64,000 bases of DNA from Mycolicibacterium rutilum (GTDB lineage Bacteria; Actinomycetota; Actinomycetes; Mycobacteriales; Mycobacteriaceae), in contig NZ_LT629971.1 of NCBI RefSeq assembly GCF_900108565.1, forward strand, positions 1,798,001 through 1,862,000, in the 5' to 3' direction. Below the pieces are notes generated by a model. The model searched no databases. It had not been told where the DNA came from and saw only the letters and a program-made list of their open reading frames with translations. This document shows, piece after piece, positions 46,883-55,068 of this stretch (its first letter is position 1; each line of letters opens with the position of its first letter). The translations under genes and the position numbers were made by a program.

Positions 46883-48160
46883 ATGAGCACGCTGAAATCA
46901 TCAGCGAAACCGTTCGAAGTTTCGAAGTGGGAAATCTGGAGGGCCTACGAGAAGGTCAAGGCGAACAAGGGTGCACCGGGAGTCGATGGTGTGGATCTGC
47001 AGGCATTCGAGGCTGATCTAAAGAGCAACCTCTACAAGATCTGGAATCGGATGGCCTCGGGGTCCTACTTTCCCCCACCGGTGAAGGCGGTGGAGATCCC
47101 CAAGCCACATGGCGGCGGGACCAGGGTGCTAGGAGTGCCCACGGTCGCGGACAGGATCGCCCAGACGGTGGTGGCCATACGGCTGGAAGAGCAGGTCGAA
47201 CCGATCTTTCATCCAGACTCCTACGGCTATCGACCGAACCGGTCGGCCCTCGACGCGGTTGGGGCCTGTCGGCAACGCTGTTGGAGCTACGACTGGGTCA
47301 TCGATCTGGACGTGGCGAAGTTCTTCGACAGTGTGCCCTGGGATCTGGTCATCAAAGCAGTGGCCGCACACACCGACCAATCATGGGTGCTGCTGTATGT
47401 GAAGCGGTGGCTTGCCGCACCACTGCAGCAGCCCGATGGCACCCTGCACCAGCGAGATCGTGGCACCCCGCAAGGGTCGGCGGTTTCCCCGGTGTTGGCG
47501 AACCTGTTTCTGCACTACGCGTTCGATATGTGGATGCGTCGGGAATTTCCGTCGGTCCCGTTCGAGCGGTATGCCGATGACGCGGTCGTGCACTGCACCA
47601 GTGAGCGGCAAGCTCACCAGGTGCAGGCGGCGATCGCAACCAGGCTGGAATCTGTCGGGCTGCGCCTGCATCCGGACAAGACCCGGATCGTGTACTGCCA
47701 GGACGCCAACCGGCGCGGCTCTGCTGAGCACACGTCGTTTACGTTTCTGGGTTACATGTTTCGCGCTCGCGGGGCACGCAATCGAAACGGAGTGGTATTC
47801 ACCTCGTTTCTTCCTGCGGTCAGCCCCGACGCCTTGAAGAAGATGGGGCAGGTGCTGCGCCGATGGAAGTTGCACCGTCGCACCGATCTGTCCTTCGTTG
47901 AGTTGGCTCGGATGATCAATCCGGTCGTCCGGGGGTGGATGCGCTACTACGGAGCCTTTTACTCCACAGCGCTAAACCCCTTCCTTGGGCGCATCAACGC
48001 CTACCTGCTGCGCTGGATCCGCAAGAAATATCGACGTTACCGCGGCTACCGGAAGGCCAGTAAAGCCTGGGCCCGTGCTGTTGCACACTATCCTCGGCTG
48101 TTCGCCCACTGGAGCCAGGTCACGGCCCCGCTGAAGATCAAGATGATGGGAGCCGGGTGA
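46883..48160 (+). CDS. ltrA: group II intron maturase/reverse transcriptase
   Basis: 425 residues. RT blocks: NKGAPGVDGVDL, the RVLGVPTVADR block, VIDLDVAKFFDSV, RGTPQGSAVSPVLANLFLHY, the polymerase site YADDAVVHC, and LGLRLHPDKT-like region; then the X/maturase domain (VRGWMRYYGAF). The chain ends after domain X with no HNH endonuclease domain (En-minus), so retrohoming would use nascent DNA ends. ATG 46883 has GGGAGGAG ten bases upstream. Its stop TGA (48158-48160) lies inside domain V. Confidence 0.93.
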   Translation: MSTLKSSAKPFEVSKWEIWRAYEKVKANKGAPGVDGVDLQAFEADLKSNLYKIWNRMASGSYFPPPVKAVEIPKPHGGGTRVLGVPTVADRIAQTVVAIRLEEQVEPIFHPDSYGYRPNRSALDAVGACRQRCWSYDWVIDLDVAKFFDSVPWDLVIKAVAAHTDQSWVLLYVKRWLAAPLQQPDGTLHQRDRGTPQGSAVSPVLANLFLHYAFDMWMRREFPSVPFERYADDAVVHCTSERQAHQVQAAIATRLESVGLRLHPDKTRIVYCQDANRRGSAEHTSFTFLGYMFRARGARNRNGVVFTSFLPAVSPDALKKMGQVLRRWKLHRRTDLSFVELARMINPVVRGWMRYYGAFYSTALNPFLGRINAYLLRWIRKKYRRYRGYRKASKAWARAVAHYPRLFAHWSQVTAPLKIKMMGAG

Positions 48161-48183
48161 CGGGAGACTGTCACGCCCGGTTC
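48150..48183 (+). ncRNA. group II intron domain V
   Basis: A 34-nt hairpin starting GAGCCGGGTGACG with a GGGAGACT loop area and ending GCCCGGTTC. The AGC catalytic triad is at its second to fourth bases. The first 11 nt are also the last codons of the maturase. Confidence 0.88.
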
Positions 48184-48223
48184 TGAGGGAGCCCGGAGGT
48201 GCAACCCCTCCGGGCCACCCGAC

Positions 48224-48325
48224 CCCGAGCGCTACCTGATCCCCGACGACGGCGCCGACGGTGACGCCGGCGACGGCGACGGCGAAAGACCCAGCCCCAG
48301 CGACCCTGACCGCGACGCCAACTGA
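48224..48325 (+). CDS. DUF222/HNH endonuclease, exon 2
   Basis: 34 codons including TGA, beginning PERYLIPDDGADGDAG and ending SDPDRDAN. Joined to exon 1 in phase 0, it supplies the acidic tail after NNYHH that closes this family. It has no start of its own, so it is expressed only through splicing. Confidence 0.82.
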   Translation, partial: PERYLIPDDGADGDAGDGDGERPSPSDPDRDAN

Positions 48326-48401
48326 CGCCGCGGAGCGCCACCCTGCGCGGAAGCGATGACAATGCGCGATGCCGTCGGTCTCAAGTCCCGTGAACGCAAT
48401 A

Positions 48402-49448
48402 ATGGGCCAGGTGGATCTCCCCGTACTCCCGCCGCTGGAACCGATGCTCGCCAAAGCTCAGGTGAAGGTGCCCCCCGAAGCAGGGGTGTGGTCGTACGAA
48501 CCGAAGTGGGACGGATTCCGGGCACTGGTGTTCCGCGACGGCGACAAGGTCGTCCTGCTGTCCCGCAGCGGTAAGGACCTCGGCCGCTACTTCCCCGAAG
48601 TCATCGAGTCGGTGCGCGACGAGTTGGCGCCGCGGTGCGTCCTCGACGGCGAGATCGTCGTCCCACGCGAGTTCGGCGGGCGGACCCGGCTCGACTGGGA
48701 GTCGCTCAGCCAGCGCATCCATCCCGCGGCGAGCCGGATCAGGATGCTCTCGGAGCAGACGCCCGCACATTTCATCGGATTCGACGCGTTGGCCGTCGAA
48801 GACCGGTCGCTGCTCAAGGAGCCGTTCCGCGTCCGTCGTGAAGCGCTCCTCGACGCGGTGACCGAGAAGCAGTGGTGCCACGTCACCCGCACCACGGAAG
48901 ATCCCGAACTCGGTGCACAGTGGCTCGAGGAGTTCGAAGGCGCCGGGCTGGACGGGGTGATCGCCAAGCGGCTCGACGGCCCGTACCTGCCGGGCAAGCG
49001 CGAGATGGTCAAGGTCAAGCACGCCCGCGACGCGGACTGCGTGGCGATGGGCTACCGCATCCACAAGAGCGGCGAAGGCATCGGCTCGATCCTGCTCGGG
49101 CTGTACCAAGGCGACGAACTGCTCATGGTCGGCGGCGCTGCCGCTTTCACCGCCAAGGACCGCATCAAACTCCTCAACGAGCTGGAGCCGCTACGCGAAG
49201 GCGACGAGCTGCGCGAAGGCGATCCCAGCCGGTGGAACTCCGCCGCCGACAAGCGCTGGGTTCCGATCCGCCCCGAGAAGGTGTGCGAGGTCGCCTATGA
49301 CCAGATGGAAGGCAACAGCGGAGCGCAGCGCTTCCGCCACGCGGTGAAGTTCCGGCGCTGGCGACCCGACCGCGATCCACGAAGCTGTACCTTCGACCAA
49401 CTCGACGTGCCGCTGAACTACGACCTCTACGACGTTCTGGAGTCCTGA
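48402..49448 (+). CDS. ligC: ATP-dependent DNA ligase, LigC type (second copy)
   Basis: 348 residues, paralogous to the 43661 gene: EPKWDGF with Lys35, VLDGEIVVP, HFIGFDALAVED, DGVIAKRLDGPYLPG, VKVKHARDADCVAMG and an OB domain ending LDVPLNYDLYDV. ATG 48402 gives the usual LPPLEPMLAK start; ATG 48369 is possible. One base separates it from the primase-polymerase gene, so they are probably cotranscribed. Two LigC copies are known in fast-growing mycobacteria. Confidence 0.87.
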   Translation: MGQVDLPVLPPLEPMLAKAQVKVPPEAGVWSYEPKWDGFRALVFRDGDKVVLLSRSGKDLGRYFPEVIESVRDELAPRCVLDGEIVVPREFGGRTRLDWESLSQRIHPAASRIRMLSEQTPAHFIGFDALAVEDRSLLKEPFRVRREALLDAVTEKQWCHVTRTTEDPELGAQWLEEFEGAGLDGVIAKRLDGPYLPGKREMVKVKHARDADCVAMGYRIHKSGEGIGSILLGLYQGDELLMVGGAAAFTAKDRIKLLNELEPLREGDELREGDPSRWNSAADKRWVPIRPEKVCEVAYDQMEGNSGAQRFRHAVKFRRWRPDRDPRSCTFDQLDVPLNYDLYDVLES

Positions 49449-49449
49449 A

Positions 49450-50502
49450 ATGGCAACGCCCGCAGAGGAAATCGACGTTGACGGCGTCAAGGTCCGGCTG
49501 ACCAACCGGGACAAGCCCTATTTCCCGAAGCTGGGGAAGAACGGCACCAAGGGCAAGCTCTTCGACTACTACCTGTCCGTCGCCGAGCCGATGGTCGCGC
49601 TGCTGCGCGACCGGCCCGTGCACCTACAACGCTTCCCCGACGGGGTCGACGGTGAGGAGATCTACCAGAAACGGACGCCGCAGAAGCGGCCCGACTACCT
49701 CGAAACGTGCACGGTCACGTTCCCGTCGGGACGCACCGCCGACGCGCTGAAGATCACCCACCCGTCGGCCATCGCGTGGGCCGCGCAGATGGGCACGGTC
49801 ACGCTGCACCCGTGGCAGGTGCGCTGCCCTGACACCGAGCATCCCGACGAGCTGCGCATCGACCTCGACCCGCAGCCCCGGACCGGCTTCGCCGATGCGA
49901 GCAGCGTCGCGGTCGATGTCTTAAAACCGCTGCTCGACGAACTCGGGCTCGTCGGATACCCGAAGACGTCGGGCGGCCGCGGTGTGCACATCTTCCTGCG
50001 GATCAAGCCGGACTGGGATTTCATCGAGGTTCGGCGGGCGGGGATCGCGCTGGCCCGCGAGGTCGAACGCCGGGCGCCCGACGCGGTGACCACGTCCTGG
50101 TGGAAGGAAGAGCGGGGCAAGCGAATCTTCATCGACTACAACCAGAACGCCCGCGATCGCACGTTCGCGTCGGCGTACTCGGCCCGCAAGACACCGATCG
50201 CCACGGTGTCGACACCGCTGACGTGGGATGAGCTGCGCGACGCCGACCCCGACGACTTCACCATCGCGACCGTTCCGGATTTCATTGCGGGACGGCCGAA
50301 TCCGTGGGCCGATATCGACAAGAAGCCGCAGTCGATCAAGAAACTGCTCGACATGGTCAAGGCGGACGAGGACCGCGGCCTCGGCGACATGCCCTATCCA
50401 CCGAACTATCCGAAGATGCCGGGCGAGCCTCCGCGGGTGCAGCCGAGCAAGAAGGTCGCGGCCAACTGGGACGAGGACGGCACGCCCGTCAAGAACAGCT
50501 GA
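49450..50502 (+). CDS. LigD-type primase-polymerase (PrimC)
   Basis: 350 residues of the archaeo-eukaryotic primase polymerase family found in LigD: LTNRDKPYFPK, ITHPSAIAWAAQMG, the catalytic aspartates in ELRIDLDPQPR, SGGRGVHIFLRI, and IFIDYNQNARDRTFASAYSAR. It synthesises short DNA or RNA patches in repair together with LigC. ATG one base after the ligase TGA. Corresponds to Rv3730c-type proteins. Confidence 0.88.
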   Translation: MATPAEEIDVDGVKVRLTNRDKPYFPKLGKNGTKGKLFDYYLSVAEPMVALLRDRPVHLQRFPDGVDGEEIYQKRTPQKRPDYLETCTVTFPSGRTADALKITHPSAIAWAAQMGTVTLHPWQVRCPDTEHPDELRIDLDPQPRTGFADASSVAVDVLKPLLDELGLVGYPKTSGGRGVHIFLRIKPDWDFIEVRRAGIALAREVERRAPDAVTTSWWKEERGKRIFIDYNQNARDRTFASAYSARKTPIATVSTPLTWDELRDADPDDFTIATVPDFIAGRPNPWADIDKKPQSIKKLLDMVKADEDRGLGDMPYPPNYPKMPGEPPRVQPSKKVAANWDEDGTPVKNS

Positions 50503-50531
50503 GATACGCGCGTTTCCGGCACCGCCCGACA

Positions 50532-50576
50532 CCCTTGTGACGCAAGATGGTGAAGTGGTCACGACGGTCACAAGGG
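50532..50576 (+). promoter_or_regulatory. inverted repeat between primC and the Hsp70-like gene
   Basis: CCCTTGTGAC (50532-50541) and GTCACAAGGG (50567-50576) are perfect 10-bp arms around 25 bases. It follows the primC stop by 30 bases and ends 14 bases before the Hsp70-like start. It may terminate primC, or act as an operator or leader hairpin for the next gene. Confidence 0.45.
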
Positions 50577-50590
50577 CAGGGGGTTGAGAG

Positions 50591-52219
50591 TTGTTGTCGG
50601 TGGACTTCGGCACGTCGTACACCGCGGTGGCGTTCCGCGACTCACAGGGAGCGATCCGTGACGTGCCGCTGTCGTCCGCCGGCACGCTGATGCCCTCGGC
50701 GGTGCTGTGCAACGCCGGTCGCATGCTGACCGCCGGCGACGACGCGGTACTCGCCGGCCACGCCGACCCGTCCGCGCTCGATCCTGCCCCCAAGCGGCGC
50801 ATGGACCAGGTCGAGGTCAACCTCGCCGGGCTGTTCCTGCCGATGACCGACCTCGTCGCCGCAGCGCTCTCCGTGGCCCTCGCCAAGGCCGCCGCATTCA
50901 CCGGTGAGCAACCCGGCGAGGTCGTCCTCACCTACCCGAATCACTGGCACCAGGCGCTGATTCAGCGACTGGCCACCGCGGGTGAGGTCGCCGGGATCGA
51001 CCAGCACCGTATGCGCCTCGTCGACGAAGCCACCGCCGCGGCCGCCTATCACACCGACGCAACCGCGCGCCTCGTCGTCGTCGACATCGGCGCCGGCATC
51101 TGCAGCGTGTCGGTCCTCGATCGGCAGCAGGACGGCACGTTCACCGTCATCGCTGCCGACGGTTTCGACGGCCTCGGCGGGCTCGACTTCGAGGCCCGCA
51201 TCAAAGCGTGGGCCCTGCAGCAGCTCGAGACCACCAACCCCGCGCTCGCGGCCGAGGCCGCTAACAGGGCCGACCTCGCCGGCCAGCTCCGCCTCGCCGA
51301 CACCATCCGCACCGCCAAGGAACTGCTGTCCACCGAACAGACCGCCGCCGTCGTCGTCACCGGCGCCACCGGAACCGAGACGCTGCACCTGTCGCGCGCG
51401 CAGTTCGAGACGCTGATCGCCGCCGACGTCGACCGTGCGGTCCGGCTCACCGAAAGCCTGCTCTTCCACGCCAACACGCTCCGACAGCACACCGAGCCCG
51501 TCGCGATCCATCTGACCGGCGGATCGTCGCGCATCCCGCTGATCCAGGCCCGCTTCGCCAAAATCGGTCCCGTCGAGGTGCTCGACCCGAAAGCCGTTGT
51601 CACCCATGGCGCACTACTCGCCGCCCCGACACCGGAACAGCAGCGCTACAACAAGGTGCCCGAACAACCGCCGGCGCCGGTGCGCAGCCGCTGGAAGCGG
51701 CATCAACAACGCAAGGCCGCTTCCAGAGCTGCACTCGGTGGCGGCGCGACCCGGCGCCGCAAGCTCATCACGACCACCACCCGCAAGTGGTTGGCCGGTA
51801 TCGCCCTACTCGCGATCGTCGCCAGCGGTGTCGGCGTCGCCGCGGTGATGATCTTCGGCAGCATCACCGCGCCGAAGCAACTACCGCAGGCGTCGTCGCC
51901 CCGCACCACCTTCGCGCCGCCCACCCCGAAGGTGCCGACCCCGGTCGAGTTCACCGTCAACGTGATCGTCACCGAGCAGCAGTGCCCGCCTGAGGCGCCG
52001 GCCTGCACCTACAAGTACACGATCGAGCCGAAGTACATTGGTCTGCACCCGCTTCCGGAGACGCCGTTCACCGTCTTCTATGAAGTCGTTGGCGGCGTCG
52101 CCCCGCAGAAGGGCGAGTTCACCGTGCACAAGGACCAGGCCAAGATCCTCAAGGACGTCGTGCTGGAGGGTTCGCCCGCAGCGCAACTGCGGGCGAACGT
52201 CCTTCAGGTCGCTGGTTAG
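50591..52219 (+). CDS. membrane-anchored Hsp70-like ATPase
   Basis: 542 residues from TTG (TGA lies two codons upstream, so the start must be here, at TTG 50594 or at GTG 50600). The N-terminal actin-like ATPase about 1-355 shows VDFGTSYTAVAF, VVDIGAGICSVSVLD and HLTGGSSRIPLIQ. The substrate-binding half of DnaK is absent; instead a basic linker, one transmembrane helix (about 397-420) and a proline-rich extracytoplasmic domain of about 115 residues with two cysteines follow. Mycobacteria have several such Hsp70-like proteins of unknown role. Confidence 0.78.
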   Translation: MLSVDFGTSYTAVAFRDSQGAIRDVPLSSAGTLMPSAVLCNAGRMLTAGDDAVLAGHADPSALDPAPKRRMDQVEVNLAGLFLPMTDLVAAALSVALAKAAAFTGEQPGEVVLTYPNHWHQALIQRLATAGEVAGIDQHRMRLVDEATAAAAYHTDATARLVVVDIGAGICSVSVLDRQQDGTFTVIAADGFDGLGGLDFEARIKAWALQQLETTNPALAAEAANRADLAGQLRLADTIRTAKELLSTEQTAAVVVTGATGTETLHLSRAQFETLIAADVDRAVRLTESLLFHANTLRQHTEPVAIHLTGGSSRIPLIQARFAKIGPVEVLDPKAVVTHGALLAAPTPEQQRYNKVPEQPPAPVRSRWKRHQQRKAASRAALGGGATRRRKLITTTTRKWLAGIALLAIVASGVGVAAVMIFGSITAPKQLPQASSPRTTFAPPTPKVPTPVEFTVNVIVTEQQCPPEAPACTYKYTIEPKYIGLHPLPETPFTVFYEVVGGVAPQKGEFTVHKDQAKILKDVVLEGSPAAQLRANVLQVAG

Positions 52220-53283
52220 GCCATCACCCCGCGCGCCTGCGGCAGCGGCAGGTCGTTGTACGTCGCGATACCCGGCGCCGCCGCGACGACGGCAGGGATC
52301 GCGTGGATCGGCGGCATCGCGGTCATGATGTGCCCGAGCACGAAGAAGTCCGCGATATTCTTGGCGTTCTCGATCATGTCGGGCGGCGGGAGGAAACCGA
52401 CCTGCATGTTGACCGTGGGCCTACCGTCGATGGTGATCTTCCACCCGTCGCCGTCGAGCTGCCAGTCCGGCTCCAGCGTCTGGCCCTTCTTCCACCGGAC
52501 GTTGATGTCGACGACGGTCTTGCCGCCGGCAATGCCCTGCCAGCTGGCGTAGACGCCGGCCACGTGACCCTTCGGGATGGTCCACGACGCCATCGTGAGA
52601 TCCTCTGTCGTCTGGGCATATTCGGGCACGCACTTGATCTCGTCGAGCTCGACCCCGATCGAGTCGGCGACCAACCGGACCGCCTCGGCGAACACCGCGG
52701 TGCCCTTGGCCGCCATCGGCTGCAAGTTCGGGTCGTCGATCGCGGTGCCGAAGCCCACGGGGCGCTCGGTGTCGGGGGAGTCGTAGAGCGTGGTGTCGGC
52801 CGACTCGGAGATCGTGATCTTGTCGACGCGGTCGCACGCCGTCGACGCGACAATCGCCAGCAGTTCGGCGAAGCCCGGGCTGACCCCGGACCCGAAGAGC
52901 GTCGACCCGCCGCGCCTGCACGCCTCCTCGAGCTTGTCACGGTCAGCGCCGAGGTTGTGGCCGGTGATGAACGACGCCGACGCCACCACGTTGACCCCCG
53001 CCTCGAGGATGCGCACCAGTTCGTCGACGTCGATCCACATCGGGTTGTACACCACGACATCGGGTTTGAGCGCGAGCAGGGCGTCGACGTCGTCGGTGGC
53101 CTGCACGCCGAGCGGCTCGATGCCGGCCAACTCGCCGGCGTCCTCGCCGACCTTGTCCTTCGACCACGCGTAGAGGCCGACGAGTTCGTAGTTCGGATTC
53201 TTGGCGATCGCCTCCACCGAACTCTTGCCGACGTTGCCGGTGGTCCATTGGACGACGCGATAGGAAGTGTTTGGCACCCGCAC
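52216..53283 (-). CDS. amine dehydrogenase/dihydrodipicolinate reductase-like protein
   Basis: 355 residues, GTG start. The Rossmann N-terminus VVQWTTGNVGKSSVEAI with DVVVYNPMWIDVDELVRIL matches the NAD(P)H-dependent amine dehydrogenase family (2,4-diaminopentanoate dehydrogenase relatives), common in mycobacteria. The substrate is unknown. Divergent from a TetR gene with an inverted repeat between them, so it is probably that regulator's target. Its stop overlaps the convergent Hsp70-like stop. Confidence 0.78.
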   Translation of the reverse strand: MRVPNTSYRVVQWTTGNVGKSSVEAIAKNPNYELVGLYAWSKDKVGEDAGELAGIEPLGVQATDDVDALLALKPDVVVYNPMWIDVDELVRILEAGVNVVASASFITGHNLGADRDKLEEACRRGGSTLFGSGVSPGFAELLAIVASTACDRVDKITISESADTTLYDSPDTERPVGFGTAIDDPNLQPMAAKGTAVFAEAVRLVADSIGVELDEIKCVPEYAQTTEDLTMASWTIPKGHVAGVYASWQGIAGGKTVVDINVRWKKGQTLEPDWQLDGDGWKITIDGRPTVNMQVGFLPPPDMIENAKNIADFFVLGHIMTAMPPIHAIPAVVAAAPGIATYNDLPLPQARGVMA

Positions 53284-53306
53284 AGCATAGGAACCGTGCG
53301 CGCGGT

Positions 53307-53326
53307 TTTTTGCCGTTCGGCGAAAA
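53307..53326. promoter_or_regulatory. possible TetR operator
   Basis: TTTTTGCCG (53307-53315) and CGGCGAAAA (53318-53326) pair at eight of nine positions around TT, in the 71-base gap between the divergent amine-dehydrogenase-like and TetR genes. The placement is classical for a local TetR repressor. Confidence 0.5.
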
Positions 53327-53354
53327 TTCCAACGATGCGGCTTAGGCTGGGCCG

Positions 53355-53999
53355 ATGAGCGGCCGGACCAGGGGGCGCCCGCCGCGGATCAGCCGGGACC
53401 AGATCCTCGCGGCGGCCCGCGACGTGGCGAGCCGAGACCTGACCATGCAGGCGGTCGCCGACACGCTCGGCGTCAGCCGTAAGGCGCTGCACTACTACGT
53501 CGGCGACCGCGAGGGACTGCTGTCGCTGGTGCTCGTCGACCGGTTCGAGCGCGAGCTCGGCGGCGTCGAGCTACCCGCTGACGACGACTGGCGAAAGGTG
53601 TTGCGCACGTACGCGATCGCGTTCCGCGACGGGTTGATCCAGGTCGGTGCCGCGACCGACTTCAACCGGCTGCGCGGCATCGGCGCCGCCGCCGCGTTGG
53701 CGCTGGCCGACCGCGTCCTCGGCGTCCTGCTGAGCGCCGGGTTCGAGCCCGACACCGCCCGGCACGCGTTGACCGCGGCGTCGAACATCGCCCAGTCCGC
53801 GGCCCACGACAGCGCCGCGCAGACCGCGGGTGGGATGCACCGCCACCGCGCCGAGACCGCAGCGGCGCTCGAACACGAACCGGCCGACACCTATCCGGCG
53901 TTGCGGCGGGTGCTGTCGTCGGCGAGGTCGCGGCGGCAGGACGCCGAGGAGCAGTTCGACTTCGAACTGGATCTGCTGATCGCGGGTCTGGAGCGTTAG
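53355..53999 (+). CDS. TetR-family regulator
   Basis: 214 residues. N-terminal HTH about 10-58 (ISRDQILAAARDVASRDLTMQAVADTLGVS split by the turn, then RKALHYYVGDREGLL). The C-terminal domain resembles the TetR_C group with no obvious ligand signature. Divergent to the amine-dehydrogenase-like gene. Its TAG overlaps the convergent protease stop. Confidence 0.85.
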   Translation: MSGRTRGRPPRISRDQILAAARDVASRDLTMQAVADTLGVSRKALHYYVGDREGLLSLVLVDRFERELGGVELPADDDWRKVLRTYAIAFRDGLIQVGAATDFNRLRGIGAAAALALADRVLGVLLSAGFEPDTARHALTAASNIAQSAAHDSAAQTAGGMHRHRAETAAALEHEPADTYPALRRVLSSARSRRQDAEEQFDFELDLLIAGLER

Positions 54000-55027
54000 G
54001 ACATCGGGGTCAGCGTCGCCTTGCCGACGCGTTCCTGCCCGCTGCCGTCGATCCACGTCAGGTCGATGACGTCGCCGGGGTAGTGGCGGTCCAGTACGTA
54101 GGTGAGCGTGGTCGCGGAGTCCAGCGGGGTGCCGTCGAGCGTGAGCAGCGCGTCGCCGGGAACCAGCCCGGCCTGCTCGGCCGGCCCGCCGCGCAGCACG
54201 TCGGCGATCTGCACGCCGGGCCCGCGCTGCGCTGTGCGCACGCCGACGCCCAGCAGCACCGGCGGTCCGATGTGCACGTCGGCGGACGGCGCCCGGGACC
54301 GGATCTGGTTCGCGATGGCCATCGCGTCGTTGATCGGGATTGCGTAGCCCTCGCCGCCGGGACCGAAGCGGTAGTTCACCGAGGCGGCGGTGGTGACGCC
54401 GACGACCTGGCCGGCGCTGTTGACCACCGGGCCACCCGAGTCGCCGGCCACCACCGGCGCGGCGAACTCGAAGAGACCGGTCAGCTCGTCCTTGCTGCCG
54501 GTCAGCGCGTCCTCGGCGTTGACGGCGCGGCCGAAGCCGGTCACCGTGCCGACCTCGCGGGTCAGCGGGCCGTTCGAGCCGTTGGCATTGCCCAGCGCGA
54601 CGACGGGTTCGCCCTCCGCGAGCTGGGCCGAGTCGCCGATCGGTGCGGCGGGCAGCCCCGCGGCGCCGATCAACTGCAGCACCGCGATGTCGCGTCTGCG
54701 GTTGTAGCCGACGAGTTCGGCGGGGTAGGAGCGTCCGCCGACGGCCGCGGTGATGCGGTCGGCGCCCGACACCACGTGGAAGTTCGTCAGCACCTGACCG
54801 TTCGGGTCGAGGACGATGCCTGCGCCGTTGCCGTACGCGCGCTGGTAGTCGATCTCCGTGTCGATGCGCACCACGGCCGGCTCGACCTGTGCGGCGCCGG
54901 CGAGCGGGTCGCCGGGGGCGGCGAGAACCGGGGTCGCGGGTGCCACAAGGGCCAGCACCATGGCCGATGCGATGGTGAAAGCGGTCAGCAACGGCGCGAC
55001 GCGACGCCGGACGGGGATTTTGCCCAT
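53996..55027 (-). CDS. secreted HtrA/PepA-type serine protease with PDZ domain
   Basis: 343 residues. Signal peptide about 1-37. Trypsin-like domain with His84 in LTNFHVV, Asp113 in RRDIAVLQ and Ser197 in VAGDSGGPV, followed by a PDZ domain (about 245-340: LLGVGVRTAQRGPGVQI, GGPAEQAGLVPGDALLTLDG). The catalytic triad is complete. Resembles the secreted PepA of M. tuberculosis (Rv0125). It is exported and probably acts in envelope protein quality control. Confidence 0.87.
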   Translation of the reverse strand: MGKIPVRRRVAPLLTAFTIASAMVLALVAPATPVLAAPGDPLAGAAQVEPAVVRIDTEIDYQRAYGNGAGIVLDPNGQVLTNFHVVSGADRITAAVGGRSYPAELVGYNRRRDIAVLQLIGAAGLPAAPIGDSAQLAEGEPVVALGNANGSNGPLTREVGTVTGFGRAVNAEDALTGSKDELTGLFEFAAPVVAGDSGGPVVNSAGQVVGVTTAASVNYRFGPGGEGYAIPINDAMAIANQIRSRAPSADVHIGPPVLLGVGVRTAQRGPGVQIADVLRGGPAEQAGLVPGDALLTLDGTPLDSATTLTYVLDRHYPGDVIDLTWIDGSGQERVGKATLTPMS

Positions 55028-55068
55028 ATGCCCATATTGCCCGATGGGCGGTCGGTTAACCGTGGACG

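Larger units (their letters stand above)
46279..48223 (+). mobile_element. group II intron (1945 nt) in the DUF222 gene
   Basis: The 5' end is GTGTG, matching the GUGYG consensus. The 34-nt domain V lies at 48150-48183 with the AGC triad at 48151-48153. Domain VI (48184-48223) has a 9-bp GCCCGGAGG/CCTCCGGGC stem and a bulged A at 48217, seven nucleotides from the 3' end, which is AC. GTGGTG at 46597-46602 could be EBS1 for the CACCAC ending exon 1. A maturase is encoded at 46883. Both boundaries fall in phase 0 of the host gene. No similar copy is in the window. Confidence 0.9.

Noticed and set aside
46883..48160. Retron or DGR reverse transcriptase
   Set aside because: The protein has a group II maturase X domain, and the flanking RNA has domain V and VI; no msr/msd or template/variable repeats are present.
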